Source: an uncultured Clostridia bacterium (GTDB taxonomy: Bacteria > Bacillota > Clostridia > TANB77 > CAG-508). From it: a stretch of DNA of 64,000 bases. The translations under genes were made by a program, and so were the position numbers. The notes under the pieces are model-generated. The model saw only the letters and a program-made list of their open reading frames with translations, was not told where the DNA came from and did no database searches. Shown piece after piece: positions 18,862-27,866 of this stretch; position 1 is the stretch's first letter, and each line of letters starts with the position of its first letter. Location of the stretch: assembly GCA_934167755.1 (NCBI GenBank), contig CAKPLT010000001.1:177778-241777 (forward strand), written 5' to 3'.

Positions 18862-19436
18862 AAAATATAGAAAGATATTATAAAAATACAACAGATGCAA
18901 AACCTAATTATACTATAAAAAAATTTATTGAATTGAAAATCAAACCAGGAAATGCAATTGAACTTGGATGTGGAGCAGGAAGAGATACGGTATGTTTAAT
19001 AAAAAATGGATGGAATGTAATGGCAATAGATAAAGAAAATGTTGAATCAAGAATTGTAGCAAAATTAGAAGCAAAAGAATTAAAACAGTTTAAATTTTTA
19101 AAGCGAAAATTTGAGGAGATTGAATTAGAAAATAATAATTTGGTAGTTGCTAATTTTAGTCTTCCATTCTGCAATAAAAATGATTTTAAAAAATTATGGA
19201 ATAAAATAGATGATAGTATTTTAAAAGATGGATATTTTGTTGGTAATTTCTTTGGAGATAACGATGAATGGAAAAATACAAAAGAAGAAATGATGTTCTT
19301 AACAAAAGAACAGGTAATAGAATTATTTGAAAATTTTGAAATTATAGAGTTTAATGAAGTAGAAAAAGATGATTTTACCGGTTTAGGGAAAATGAAACAT
19401 TGGCATATATTTAATGTAATAGCAAAGAAAATTTAG
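18858..19436 (+). CDS. Class I SAM-dependent methyltransferase (TehB/tellurite-type)
   Basis: 192 residues. The SAM-binding motif I is AIELGCGAGRDTVCLIKNG, followed by the acidic loop VMAIDKE and the motif IV-like strand NNLVVANFSLPFC. The size and F-x-x-x-W-x-x-I pattern are those of small-molecule methyltransferases of the TehB type. The substrate is unknown. It overlaps the ASCH gene by ATGA and is translationally coupled. Confidence 0.82.
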   Translation: MKNIERYYKNTTDAKPNYTIKKFIELKIKPGNAIELGCGAGRDTVCLIKNGWNVMAIDKENVESRIVAKLEAKELKQFKFLKRKFEEIELENNNLVVANFSLPFCNKNDFKKLWNKIDDSILKDGYFVGNFFGDNDEWKNTKEEMMFLTKEQVIELFENFEIIEFNEVEKDDFTGLGKMKHWHIFNVIAKKI

Positions 19437-19462
19437 AATTATTATAATTTAAGGAGATTAGT

Positions 19463-19873
19463 ATGGTAAAAGAAATAGTAAAAGATGTAATGTTTTTATC
19501 ACAAAAAGCCGAAAAAGCAACAGAGAAAGATAAATATATAGCAAATGACTTACTAGATACATTAAAGGCTAATAGGGATAGATGTGTAGGACTTGCCGCA
19601 AATATGATAGGATACAACAAAGCAATAATTTGTGTATCAGGTGGATTGTATGATTTTGTAATGATAAATCCTGTTATTACGAATAGAAGCGGAGAGTATG
19701 AAACAGAAGAAGGTTGTTTGTCTTTAATTGGAGAAAGAAAATGTAAAAGATATAAAGAAATTGAGGTTGATTATTTGGATATAAATTTTAATAAACAACA
19801 TGGAAAATATACAGAATTTGTTGCCGAGATAATACAACATGAGATTGACCATACAAATGGGATAATAATATAA
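19463..19873 (+). CDS. Peptide deformylase-like protein
   Basis: 136 residues. The three deformylase motifs are present: GLAANMIG (motif 1), EEGCLSL with the metal-binding Cys (motif 2), and IQHEIDHTNG (motif 3), the HExxH metal site. This would remove the formyl group from nascent N-termini. It is shorter than usual housekeeping deformylases and lacks the common GIGLAAPQ form (KAIICV follows directly), so it looks like an accessory or resistance copy. The start follows AAGGAG. A terminator ends the cluster. Confidence 0.85.
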   Translation: MVKEIVKDVMFLSQKAEKATEKDKYIANDLLDTLKANRDRCVGLAANMIGYNKAIICVSGGLYDFVMINPVITNRSGEYETEEGCLSLIGERKCKRYKEIEVDYLDINFNKQHGKYTEFVAEIIQHEIDHTNGIII

Positions 19874-19879
19874 TTATAG

Positions 19880-19914
19880 AAATAGTAATTACTTAAGTAG
19901 TTACTATTTTTTTT
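19880..19914 (+). terminator. Terminator of the NUDIX-ASCH-MTase-deformylase cluster
   Basis: AAATAGTAA (19880-19888) / TTACTATTT (19901-19909), then Ts to 19914. Confidence 0.85.
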
Positions 19915-19982
19915 ATGTGATAATCGGTATAAATTTAAGAAAAATATTGAAATATAAATAAAAAACATATACCGGAAAATAT

Positions 19983-20024
19983 AAAAACACCCCCGCCTTT
20001 AATCTCTACGAGATAAAAAGGGGG
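19983..20024 (-). terminator. GC-rich terminator of the small minus-strand gene
   Basis: On the minus strand CCCCC (20024-20020) pairs with GGGGG (19994-19990), enclosing an ATCTC-GTA-GAGAT hairpin, with a U-rich tail. It is unusually GC-rich for this window. Confidence 0.6.
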
Positions 20025-20079
20025 AACGGCGAGGGGAGTCATGTAAAAACTTTCGGGAAATAGGAAGGGGAGGGGGTAA

Positions 20080-20352
20080 TTATTTCTTCGAAAGAGCTTC
20101 TAATAGTAACGATACAGCTAATGCAAAACCTTCAATAAAGGCCTCTTCAGATTCAATATCAGATAATTCATTCATACAATCTAATACATTATCAATTAGA
20201 GAAAAAGTTTCTTTATCAACCAAATGTGTCAGTTCTTCTTGAAGTAATGTACATTTTGATAGTGTTTTAGAATATTTGGAATTTTCAAGTATTGGTTTCT
20301 CAATACAAGTGTAATCTCCATTGTATAGAGATTTAATTGTTTTATTGTTCAT
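20080..20352 (-). CDS. Small helical hypothetical protein (DUF6809-like)
   Basis: 90 residues, preceded by GGAGGTG on the minus strand. It is predicted all-helical, starting with an MNNKTIKSLYNGDY segment and ending EEAFIEGFALAVSLLLEAL. It resembles short proteins found in clostridial mobile elements; the family name is a tentative recall. No catalytic motif is visible. It lies alone between two convergent operons, which suggests cargo of element 1. The similar-looking 97-residue gene at 53996 has a comparable GFVDGVQL ending. Confidence 0.55.
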   Translation of the reverse strand: MNNKTIKSLYNGDYTCIEKPILENSKYSKTLSKCTLLQEELTHLVDKETFSLIDNVLDCMNELSDIESEEAFIEGFALAVSLLLEALSKK

Positions 20353-20535
20353 ATCTTCACCTCCAGTTGGTTGTGTATTTAAACTTAAAAATGATTAAAT
20401 ATCAAGTAATATTTAAAATTAAATATAGTAAAAAGTATTTACAAAATATACCAAAATCAGACACATTATATTGTTATTTTTATTACTTTGTGATATAAAT
20501 ATATTGAGAAAGTATATAAGTTTGGGGGCTAATAT

Positions 20536-23289
20536 ATGTCTAAAGAATATGAAAGCGAGGCAATGCTTGAAGAAAAATTAATAAAACACTTAGAATTATT
20601 AGGTTATACTAGGATTAATCTAAAAAATCTAGATGATGTAAAAGAAAATTTTAGAAAACAAGTAAACAAGCATAATATAGATGAATTAAAAGGAAAAGAA
20701 CTATCAGATAGAGAATTTGATAGACTATATACAATGATTACTGGAAAAGGTGTTTATGCCAGTAGCAAAATTTTAAGAGAAAAACAATGTTTAGAAAGAG
20801 ATAATGGAGAAAAAATATATATAGAATTATTTAATACCAGACAATGGTGTAAAAACATATACCAAGTTTCCAACCAAATAACCAGTATTACAGGAGAAAG
20901 AGAAACAAGATATGATGTAACACTTTTTATTAACGGATTACCACTAATTCAAATAGAATTAAAAGCACGTGGAAAAACATTAAAAGAAGCAGTAAATCAA
21001 ATTGAAAGATATAGAAGGACTTCATATAAAGAATTATATAAATTTATTCAGATTTATGTTGTAAGTAATGGAGTAAATACAAAATACTTTGCAAATACAG
21101 ATGGAGAAATAAACTTTGGATATACATTCTTTTGGACAGATGAAGAAAACAACAGAATTAGTAATCTAAGTGAATTTTCAATGTATTTCTTAGAAAAATG
21201 TTTTGTATCTAAAATGATTGCTAGATATATGGTTATTAATGAAACAGACAAACAATTAATGGTAATGAGACCATATCAAGTATATGCAGTAGAAGCACTA
21301 GTAAATCAGGCTAAAGAAACTAGTAATAATGGATATATATGGCATACTACAGGTTCAGGAAAAACATTAACATCCTTCAAAGCAAGTCAAATTTTAGCAA
21401 ATGAACCAGATATTAAACAAGTCTTTTTCTTAGTAGATAGAAAAGATTTAGATACGCAGACATTCGATGAATTCAATAAATTTGAGCCAGGTTCAGTAGA
21501 CTTTACAAATAGTACATATAAATTAGTTAAAAATATACAAGATTCAACAAAGCCATTAATCATAACTACTATTCAAAAAATGGCTAATGCTATAAATAGT
21601 CCAAGATATTCAGAATTAATGGAAAAATACAGAGATGAAAAGGTTGTGTTTATTATAGATGAATGTCATAGAAGCCAATTTGGTGATATGCATAAAGCTA
21701 TAAAAATGCATTTTAATAGAGCTCAATATTTTGGATTTACAGGTACACCAAGATTTCCGGAAAATAAAAGTCAAGATGGGAGAACAACAGCAGATATATT
21801 TGAAAAATGTTTACACAAATATTTATTAAAAGATGCAATAAATGATGGAAATGTATTAGGATTTTCAGTTGATTATTATAAAACAATAGATGCTAATTTA
21901 GATAATATAGATTATGTTGAAGTTGAAGGTATAAACACTGAAGAAGCTTATATGGCTGATGAAAGAATAAACAACATTACTGAAGGAATACTTACAATGC
22001 ATCCATTAAAAACTAATGATATGACATATACTGCTATATTTGCAACTGCTAGTATACCACAATTAGTAAAATATTATGATTGTTTTAAAACTAAAAAAAC
22101 AGATTTGAAAATAGCAGCAATATTTACATATGGACCAAATGAAGATTATGAAGGAAAAGATGAACTTTCATGTCAAAGTTTAGAAAGAATTATAAATGAT
22201 TACAATAAAATGTTTGATACCAACTATTCAGTAAATGCATTCGATGGATATTTTAAAGATGTTTCTAAAAGAGTAAAGAATGCAGAAATAGATATTTTAA
22301 TTGTAGTAAATATGTTTTTAACTGGATTTGATAGCAAAAAATTAAATACATTGTATGTGGATAAAGCTTTAAAATATCATGATTTAATACAAGCTTTTTC
22401 AAGAACAAATAGAGTAGAAAAAGCAACAAAAACGCAAGGAAATATAGTAAGTTTTAGAACAACGAAAAAAGCTGTAGATAATGCTATAAGGATTTTTTCT
22501 GATACAAGTGATCCAGATGAAGTTTTATTAAAACCATATGAATATTATAAAGAAAAATTTATTGAAATAGCAAAAAAATTAAAAGAAACTGCTCCGACAG
22601 TAGAATTTGTCGATGCAATACAATCAGAAGAAGAAAAGAAAAAATTTATTGTTATATTTAGAGAGTTAACTAAAATATTAATAAAACTTAGAATATTTAG
22701 AGAATTTAAATTTACAGAAGAAGAAGTTTATATTTCACATCAGGAATATTTAGATTATAAGAGTAAGTATTTAGATTTAGCTACAGGTAAAGAATCACAA
22801 AATAAGGTTAGTATATTAAATGATATTGATTTTGAATTAGAATTAATGTACACAGATAAAATAAATGTAGACTATATTTTAAATTTAATGAGATCAATCG
22901 ATTTAACTGATAAAGAGCAGACAGATAAAGATATTAAGGACATTTTAAATAAATTGGAAAATGCAGATAATAAGGACTTAAGGCTAAAATCTGATTTGAT
23001 TAGAGAATTCTTAAATAAAATTATTCCAACTCTTAATGAAAATGATTCAGTTGAAGAAAATTATTATAACTTTATGGATGAACGCCGACACAAAGAAATT
23101 GAAGATATTGCCAAGAAATATGATATTGATATAAATCTATTAAATGATATCATAGGGGAATATGAATATTCTGGAATCTTAGATACAGGTAAAATAAAAG
23201 AAAAAATAGATAAGCCTTTGATAGAAAAAGTTAATATAACAAAGTCAATTAAAGAATTTATAGTAAATTTAATAAATAGATTCAAATAG
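20536..23289 (+). CDS. hsdR: Type I restriction enzyme, R subunit (system 1)
   Basis: 917 residues: the motor and nuclease of a type I R-M complex, which translocates DNA and cuts far from the recognition site. The N-terminal PD-(D/E)xK nuclease has RYDVTLFINGLPLIQIELK (D127, E141, K143). The SF2 motor follows: WHTTGSGKTLTSF (motif I), IIDECHRSQFGD (motif II), GFTGTPRF (motif III) and QAFSRTNR (motif VI). The C-terminal helical domain is present. The length is normal. A GGGGGC site precedes the ATG. It is followed 12 bp later by hsdM, so order is R-M, with the S genes reversed beyond a terminator. Confidence 0.96.
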   Translation: MSKEYESEAMLEEKLIKHLELLGYTRINLKNLDDVKENFRKQVNKHNIDELKGKELSDREFDRLYTMITGKGVYASSKILREKQCLERDNGEKIYIELFNTRQWCKNIYQVSNQITSITGERETRYDVTLFINGLPLIQIELKARGKTLKEAVNQIERYRRTSYKELYKFIQIYVVSNGVNTKYFANTDGEINFGYTFFWTDEENNRISNLSEFSMYFLEKCFVSKMIARYMVINETDKQLMVMRPYQVYAVEALVNQAKETSNNGYIWHTTGSGKTLTSFKASQILANEPDIKQVFFLVDRKDLDTQTFDEFNKFEPGSVDFTNSTYKLVKNIQDSTKPLIITTIQKMANAINSPRYSELMEKYRDEKVVFIIDECHRSQFGDMHKAIKMHFNRAQYFGFTGTPRFPENKSQDGRTTADIFEKCLHKYLLKDAINDGNVLGFSVDYYKTIDANLDNIDYVEVEGINTEEAYMADERINNITEGILTMHPLKTNDMTYTAIFATASIPQLVKYYDCFKTKKTDLKIAAIFTYGPNEDYEGKDELSCQSLERIINDYNKMFDTNYSVNAFDGYFKDVSKRVKNAEIDILIVVNMFLTGFDSKKLNTLYVDKALKYHDLIQAFSRTNRVEKATKTQGNIVSFRTTKKAVDNAIRIFSDTSDPDEVLLKPYEYYKEKFIEIAKKLKETAPTVEFVDAIQSEEEKKKFIVIFRELTKILIKLRIFREFKFTEEEVYISHQEYLDYKSKYLDLATGKESQNKVSILNDIDFELELMYTDKINVDYILNLMRSIDLTDKEQTDKDIKDILNKLENADNKDLRLKSDLIREFLNKIIPTLNENDSVEENYYNFMDERRHKEIEDIAKKYDIDINLLNDIIGEYEYSGILDTGKIKEKIDKPLIEKVNITKSIKEFIVNLINRFK

Positions 23290-23301
23290 AAGGAGAAAAA
23301 A

Positions 23302-24876
23302 ATGAATGTAGCAGAAAAACAAAATAAGCAACAATCAGAATTACACTCTAAATTATGGAGTATGGCAAATGATTTAAGAGGAACAATGGATGCTTCTGAA
23401 TTTAAAAATTATATATTAGGATTAATATTTTATAGATTTTTATCAGAAAGATTAGTAAGTTACATAGAAGAAAAACTTTTAAATAAAGATAAACTAACAT
23501 ATGAACAAGCATGGAAAAAAGAAGAATATAGGGAAGCAATAATTGAAGATCTAACAAAAGATAGTGATGTAGGATATGTTATTGAGCCAGAATATTTATT
23601 TTCTAATTTGATAAAATTAGTAGAAACAGGTGATTTTGATATATCAATATTACATAAAGCAATTAATAAAGTTTCAGAATCAACACTTGGAAATGCTAGT
23701 CAACATGATTTTGAAAATTTGTTTGAAGATATGGACTTAAGTTCTTCAAAATTAGGTAGAGGTGAAAAAGAAAGAAGTAAGTTAATAGGAACAATTATGC
23801 AAAAGATAAATGATATAGATTTTGCATTTGAAGATACAGAAATTGATGTTTTAGGAGATGCATATGAATATCTAATAGGACAATTTGCAGCAAGTGCAGG
23901 TAAAAAAGCAGGAGAATACTATACACCACAACAAGTTTCAAACATACTTGCTAAAATAGTAACAATGGATATTAAAGACTTAAAGAATGTATATGATCCA
24001 ACTTGTGGTTCTGGTTCATTATTGTTAAGAGTAGCAAGACAAAAAGATGTAAAAGTAAGTGCGTTTTATGGACAAGAAAAGGTTAGTACGACATACAACT
24101 TGGCTAGAATGAATATGTTACTTCATAGAGTTCCTTTTAATAGATTTGACATATATAATGGAGATACTTTAGAAGATCCTTGTGAAGAACATATGAAAAT
24201 GAGATTTCAAGCGATAGTTGCAAATCCACCATACTCTGCTCAATGGTCAGCAGACCAAAAATTTTTAAATGATGAGAGATTCAGCAATTATGGTAGATTG
24301 GCACCAAAATCAAAAGCAGATTATGCATTTATTCAACATATGATTTATCTATTAGATGATAATGGAACAATAGCAGTAGTATTACCACATGGTGTATTAT
24401 TTAGAGGAGCAAGTGAAGGGACAATAAGAAAATATTTAATAAAAGATAAAAATTATTTGGATGCAGTAATAGGATTACCAGCTAATATATTCTACGGAAC
24501 TTCTATTCCTACTTGTATATTAGTATTTAAAAAGTGCAGAACAAGTGATAATGTATTATTTATTGATGCCTCAAAGGACTTTGAACCTGGAAAAAATCAG
24601 AATAGATTAAGAGATGAAGATGTAGACAAAATTATAAATACATATAAAAATAGAAAAGAAATAGAAAAATATTGTCACTTAGCTACTATGGATGAAATAA
24701 AAGAAAATGATTACAATTTAAATATACCACGCTATGTAGATACATTTGAAGAGGAAGAAGAAATAGATTTAGATGCTGTTCAAGTAGAATTAGAAAAAAT
24801 AGATGAAGAAGACAAAAAAGTAACTGAAGAACTTAATAAGTATTTAAGAGAGTTGGGATTAAAAGAATTAAAATAG
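23302..24876 (+). CDS. hsdM: Type I restriction enzyme, M subunit (system 1)
   Basis: 524 residues. The HsdM N-terminal helical domain (LWSMANDLRGTMDASEFKNY) is followed by the methylase: DPTCGSGSLLLRVA (motif I) and VANPPYSAQW (motif IV NPPY), so it modifies adenine at N6 with SAM as donor. It needs an S subunit for specificity. It lies 12 bp after hsdR. A 13-bp bidirectional terminator separates it from hsdS, which is on the opposite strand. That is unusual, since M and S are normally co-transcribed. Confidence 0.97.
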   Translation: MNVAEKQNKQQSELHSKLWSMANDLRGTMDASEFKNYILGLIFYRFLSERLVSYIEEKLLNKDKLTYEQAWKKEEYREAIIEDLTKDSDVGYVIEPEYLFSNLIKLVETGDFDISILHKAINKVSESTLGNASQHDFENLFEDMDLSSSKLGRGEKERSKLIGTIMQKINDIDFAFEDTEIDVLGDAYEYLIGQFAASAGKKAGEYYTPQQVSNILAKIVTMDIKDLKNVYDPTCGSGSLLLRVARQKDVKVSAFYGQEKVSTTYNLARMNMLLHRVPFNRFDIYNGDTLEDPCEEHMKMRFQAIVANPPYSAQWSADQKFLNDERFSNYGRLAPKSKADYAFIQHMIYLLDDNGTIAVVLPHGVLFRGASEGTIRKYLIKDKNYLDAVIGLPANIFYGTSIPTCILVFKKCRTSDNVLFIDASKDFEPGKNQNRLRDEDVDKIINTYKNRKEIEKYCHLATMDEIKENDYNLNIPRYVDTFEEEEEIDLDAVQVELEKIDEEDKKVTEELNKYLRELGLKELK

Positions 24877-24910
24877 AAAAAGGATTACATTTTGAAGTGT
24901 AATCCTTTTT
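24877..24910 (+). terminator. Bidirectional terminator between hsdM and hsdS
   Basis: AAAAAGGATTACA (24877-24889), 8-nt loop, TGTAATCCTTTTT (24898-24910): a perfect 13-bp stem with T-runs on both strands, serving both convergent genes. Confidence 0.93.
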
Positions 24911-25454
24911 AGATAAACATTTGCTGTAGTAGAGATTTTTTTAAAATATTTAAGTTATTTAAAGTATTTTTTTGCAAATTTATTTTTCTATCCAAATTTG
25001 ACAAAATTTTTGCAATTTTTCTTTGATTCTCTAAACATGGAAAAACATCAGTATGTTTTAAAAAATCTTCTACATTTACAGACATTCTTTCATAAACAGT
25101 TCCTTGTTCATATTTTCTAACTTTATTAATAAAATCAATTCTAGTAAAATAATATTTACAAAAAGATACATCCATGATATTAGGATTAATTTCTAAAGTA
25201 ACATATATTGGGGAAAAAATAGCACTTCCATATTCGTTAATACAAATAACACCAAATTTTAAATTGGCAGGATTATAACATAAGTCATTAAGAAGAGTAA
25301 TTTTATATTCTTTATTATTGGACATAACTAGAAAATCTCTATTGTATCTATCGGATTTATCCAAAATCCCATCTTTTGATAAAGTTACATGAGGATATTC
25401 TAATCCTTTTTCAGAATAGATCTTTCTTTCTTTCAAAAATTTACTAATTTGCAT
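24909..25454 (-). CDS. hsdS: Type I S subunit, C-terminal half (frameshifted hsdS)
   Basis: 181 residues: the second target recognition domain plus the C-terminal coiled coil of HsdS (ENQRKIAKILSNLDRKINLQ to LKKSLLQQMFI). It has no ribosome binding site of its own. Translated across the preceding region in its own frame, it joins to the N-terminal half (25471-26094) through KKTGVCQKLFQSIKDD, the usual HsdS linker. The two halves are therefore one gene broken by a one-base shift in an A8 tract (25511-25518). It could be a phase-variable switch or a decayed gene. Confidence 0.85.
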   Translation of the reverse strand: MQISKFLKERKIYSEKGLEYPHVTLSKDGILDKSDRYNRDFLVMSNNKEYKITLLNDLCYNPANLKFGVICINEYGSAIFSPIYVTLEINPNIMDVSFCKYYFTRIDFINKVRKYEQGTVYERMSVNVEDFLKHTDVFPCLENQRKIAKILSNLDRKINLQKNTLNNLNILKKSLLQQMFI

Positions 25455-25470
25455 TTTAAATGTAGTTTTA

Positions 25471-26094
25471 TCATCTTTTATAGATTGAAATAATTTTTGA
25501 CATACCCCTGTTTTTTTTATATATCTTAAGGGCTTCTATTTTTCTCTGTTGTAGTTCTATTTTTTTGCTTAAAAATTCTAATAATTTAGATACTTTTTCT
25601 TGTTCTTCAATTGTGGGCAAATCAATATTTATATTTTTTATTTTTTCACCATATAAATGAACAATAGAATCTCCTTGAGCATATCTGGCAATAACAATCC
25701 TTTTTTTGTTAGATAATAAATAGCTTAAATATTTTCCATTTTGAAATTTTGGTCTCAATACATTTAAATCTCCACCAAGAATTACATGATCTTGCAATAT
25801 ACAAGTTGATGTAGAAATATCTAATGCAGTTTCGCCACTACATGGAATTAAAACGTCGTTTATTTTGCTATGAAAAAGATTTTTATCACTTCTATCAGTA
25901 TAACTTATAACTTTATCTGTTATTTCATCATACTGTGTATACAACTCTCCATATAGAATACAAGGAAACTTTCCGTTTTCTTTAATATCAGATTTAGATA
26001 ATGTGTTTCCTTTATAGAAATCTACTATATCATTTAATTTATATGTATTATATTCATCTTTAAATTCTTTAAATCTTAGCTTTGGTACTAGCAA
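25471..26094 (-). CDS. hsdS: Type I S subunit, N-terminal half (frameshifted hsdS)
   Basis: 207 residues from a TTG start behind GAAGGTG on the minus strand. It holds the first target recognition domain (LVPKLRFKEFKDE, YKLNDIVDFYKG) and the central conserved helix (PTIEEQEKVSKLLEFLSKKIELQQRKIEAL). After KIYKK the frame runs off into a stop because the A tract has eight bases; seven would keep the frame open into the C-terminal half. The recombinase gene lies 78 bp upstream in the same direction, so both may share its promoter. The inverted repeat 26112-26131 sits just upstream of the start. Confidence 0.85.
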   Translation of the reverse strand: MLVPKLRFKEFKDEYNTYKLNDIVDFYKGNTLSKSDIKENGKFPCILYGELYTQYDEITDKVISYTDRSDKNLFHSKINDVLIPCSGETALDISTSTCILQDHVILGGDLNVLRPKFQNGKYLSYLLSNKKRIVIARYAQGDSIVHLYGEKIKNINIDLPTIEEQEKVSKLLEFLSKKIELQQRKIEALKIYKKNRGMSKIISIYKR

Positions 26095-26111
26095 TTTTTC
26101 ACCTTCATTCT

Positions 26112-26131
26112 GTCCTTTAGTTTAACCTTAA
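26112..26131 (+). repeat. Inverted repeat, left copy, flanking the hsdS recombinase
   Basis: GTCCTTTAGTTTAACCTTAA. The reverse complement of 27194-27212 is GTCCTTTTTTTAACCTTAA, so 18 bases match with one length difference. The two copies bracket the recombinase and its promoter. Confidence 0.7.
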
Positions 26132-26171
26132 AGGTCAAGAAAAGTATATCATAAAAAATTTAAAATTGGAA

Positions 26172-27146
26172 TTATTTTAGAATTTTTTCTTGAAAATTTT
26201 TACAAATTAAATTTATACATTTCTTTTTTTGAGACATTTGAGGATGCACATATAAATTTAAAGTAATATTTACAGTAGCATGTCCTAATAATTCACTAAC
26301 CGTCTTATAATCTACACCTAATTTGATACAATTAGTTGCAAAAGTGTGCCTAAGGCCATGAAAATTAATTTTATCTATTTGGGCTTTTTTTGAAATTCTT
26401 TCAAAATATCTCCTATATGTTCTTGGCTCTATCCATTTGTTGTTACAAGATAATATATAATCATTTGAATTGGTTTTATATTTCTTTAATTCGTATGCAA
26501 ATTCTTTATTAAGTGGTATTTCTCTTTCGGCATTGTGAGTTTTTGGATTTGTTATTATAACTTTTGAAGCATTAATGTGTGTATCTTTAATATATACCCT
26601 TTGAAGGGTTTTATTTATATGTAAAATATTGTTTTTAAAATCAATATCCTTCCATTGTAATGCACATAGTTCGCCTATTCTAATTCCAGAATATAAAGTC
26701 AACAAAATTCCTAAACTTTTAATAGACTGATTCTTTAAAATGTAATTTGTTAATTTATCTTGATTTTGCTTTGAGAGAGTATATATCTTATCTTTTATAT
26801 TAGTTTTCGGATAAATAAAATCAAGGCTTACACTTTCAATTAATCCTTCCTTAGTTGCAGCTTTTAGACTGCTTTTTATTATAGCAATTATATCCCTAAT
26901 TGTTTTGCTTGATAGTCCTCCTGAATTATCCAATCTACCATTTTTATATTTTTCTAATAAAAATTTTTGAATTATCTTATTATTTAATTCATTAAGATAA
27001 TATTTTCCTAAATCTGGTACTATATGGTTAGAAATAATATTAGAATAATTTGCATATGTGGATTCTTTAATATAATCTTTTTTATATGATAGCCAATCCC
27101 AAATCCAATATTCATATAATATTTTGTTTTTTGCTTTAAATAGCAT
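26172..27146 (-). CDS. Tyrosine recombinase linked to hsdS
   Basis: 324 residues from the ATG at 27146, which follows GGAGGTG; the longer frame to 27167 contains that site. It has an N-terminal SAM-like core-binding domain and a catalytic domain with the Arg in SGIRIGELCALQW, H-x-x-R in GLRHTFATN, and LGHATVNITLNLYVHP with the nucleophile Tyr. It lies between a split hsdS and a spare hsdS cassette, inside a pair of inverted repeats, which is the setting of recombinases that shuffle type I specificity genes. A TATAAT (27171-27166) precedes it. A decayed prophage integrase is the alternative. Confidence 0.88.
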   Translation of the reverse strand: MLFKAKNKILYEYWIWDWLSYKKDYIKESTYANYSNIISNHIVPDLGKYYLNELNNKIIQKFLLEKYKNGRLDNSGGLSSKTIRDIIAIIKSSLKAATKEGLIESVSLDFIYPKTNIKDKIYTLSKQNQDKLTNYILKNQSIKSLGILLTLYSGIRIGELCALQWKDIDFKNNILHINKTLQRVYIKDTHINASKVIITNPKTHNAEREIPLNKEFAYELKKYKTNSNDYILSCNNKWIEPRTYRRYFERISKKAQIDKINFHGLRHTFATNCIKLGVDYKTVSELLGHATVNITLNLYVHPQMSQKKKCINLICKNFQEKILK

Positions 27147-27193
27147 CTTTTTCACCTCCATATACATTATACAACGAGTGTCTTTTTAGTATA

Positions 27194-27212
27194 TTAAGGT
27201 TAAAAAAAGGAC
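27194..27212 (+). repeat. Inverted repeat, right copy, flanking the hsdS recombinase
   Basis: TTAAGGTTAAAAAAAGGAC, the partner of 26112-26131. It ends 11 bp before the start codon of the spare hsdS cassette. Confidence 0.7.
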
Positions 27213-27223
27213 TAATTCAAAAA

Positions 27224-27793
27224 ATGTATCAGAAAAATTATAATAATAAAATAAAAATGGAAAAGATTCTTATACAAAAATCTATAAGAAATACTAATGA
27301 TGAAAATTATAATGTATATAGCGTTAGCAACAAAGATGGTTTTATATTACAAACAGAACAGTTTAAAGATAGAATCGTAGCAAGTGAAGATACTAAAAAT
27401 TATAAAGTGGTAGAAAAAGATGATTTTGCATATAACCCGGCACGTATAAATGTGGGATCTATTGCAAGAATGAAAAAAGATACAAAGGGCATAATAAGTC
27501 CTATGTATATATGTTTTAAATGTAATGAAGAAATACTACCAGAATATTTAGAATATTTTTTTGAATCATCTAAATTTACATATGAAATGAATAAAAGGCT
27601 TGAAGGAAGCGTAAGAATGTGTTTATCATACGAATCAATGTTAAATATACCGATAGAATTACCAAATAAAAATGAACAAGAAGAAATATCAAAAATTCTT
27701 AACAATTTAAGTGATAAAATAAAATTAGAAGAAGAAAAGTGGATTAAATTAAAGAAATTAAAGAGAGGATTATTACAGAAAATGTTTATATAG
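27224..27793 (+). CDS. Spare hsdS cassette (single target recognition domain)
   Basis: 189 residues. It holds one target recognition domain (SVSNKDGFILQTEQF to YESMLNIPIELP) and the C-terminal HsdS coiled coil (NEQEEISKILNNLSDKIKLE to LKRGLLQKMFI). It begins where the linker of a complete HsdS would be (MYQKNYNNKIKM resembles VCQKLFQSIKDD of the split gene), so it looks like an alternative second half rather than a full subunit. There is no strong ribosome binding site of its own. It is opposite in direction to hsdS, with the recombinase between them. A hairpin (27791-27814) follows. Confidence 0.8.
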   Translation: MYQKNYNNKIKMEKILIQKSIRNTNDENYNVYSVSNKDGFILQTEQFKDRIVASEDTKNYKVVEKDDFAYNPARINVGSIARMKKDTKGIISPMYICFKCNEEILPEYLEYFFESSKFTYEMNKRLEGSVRMCLSYESMLNIPIELPNKNEQEEISKILNNLSDKIKLEEEKWIKLKKLKRGLLQKMFI

Positions 27794-27866
27794 AGTAGCA
27801 AAAAAGCTACTCTATATTGCTATATATAAAAAAATGTTATAGAATGGCAATAAGAGGTAGATAAAA

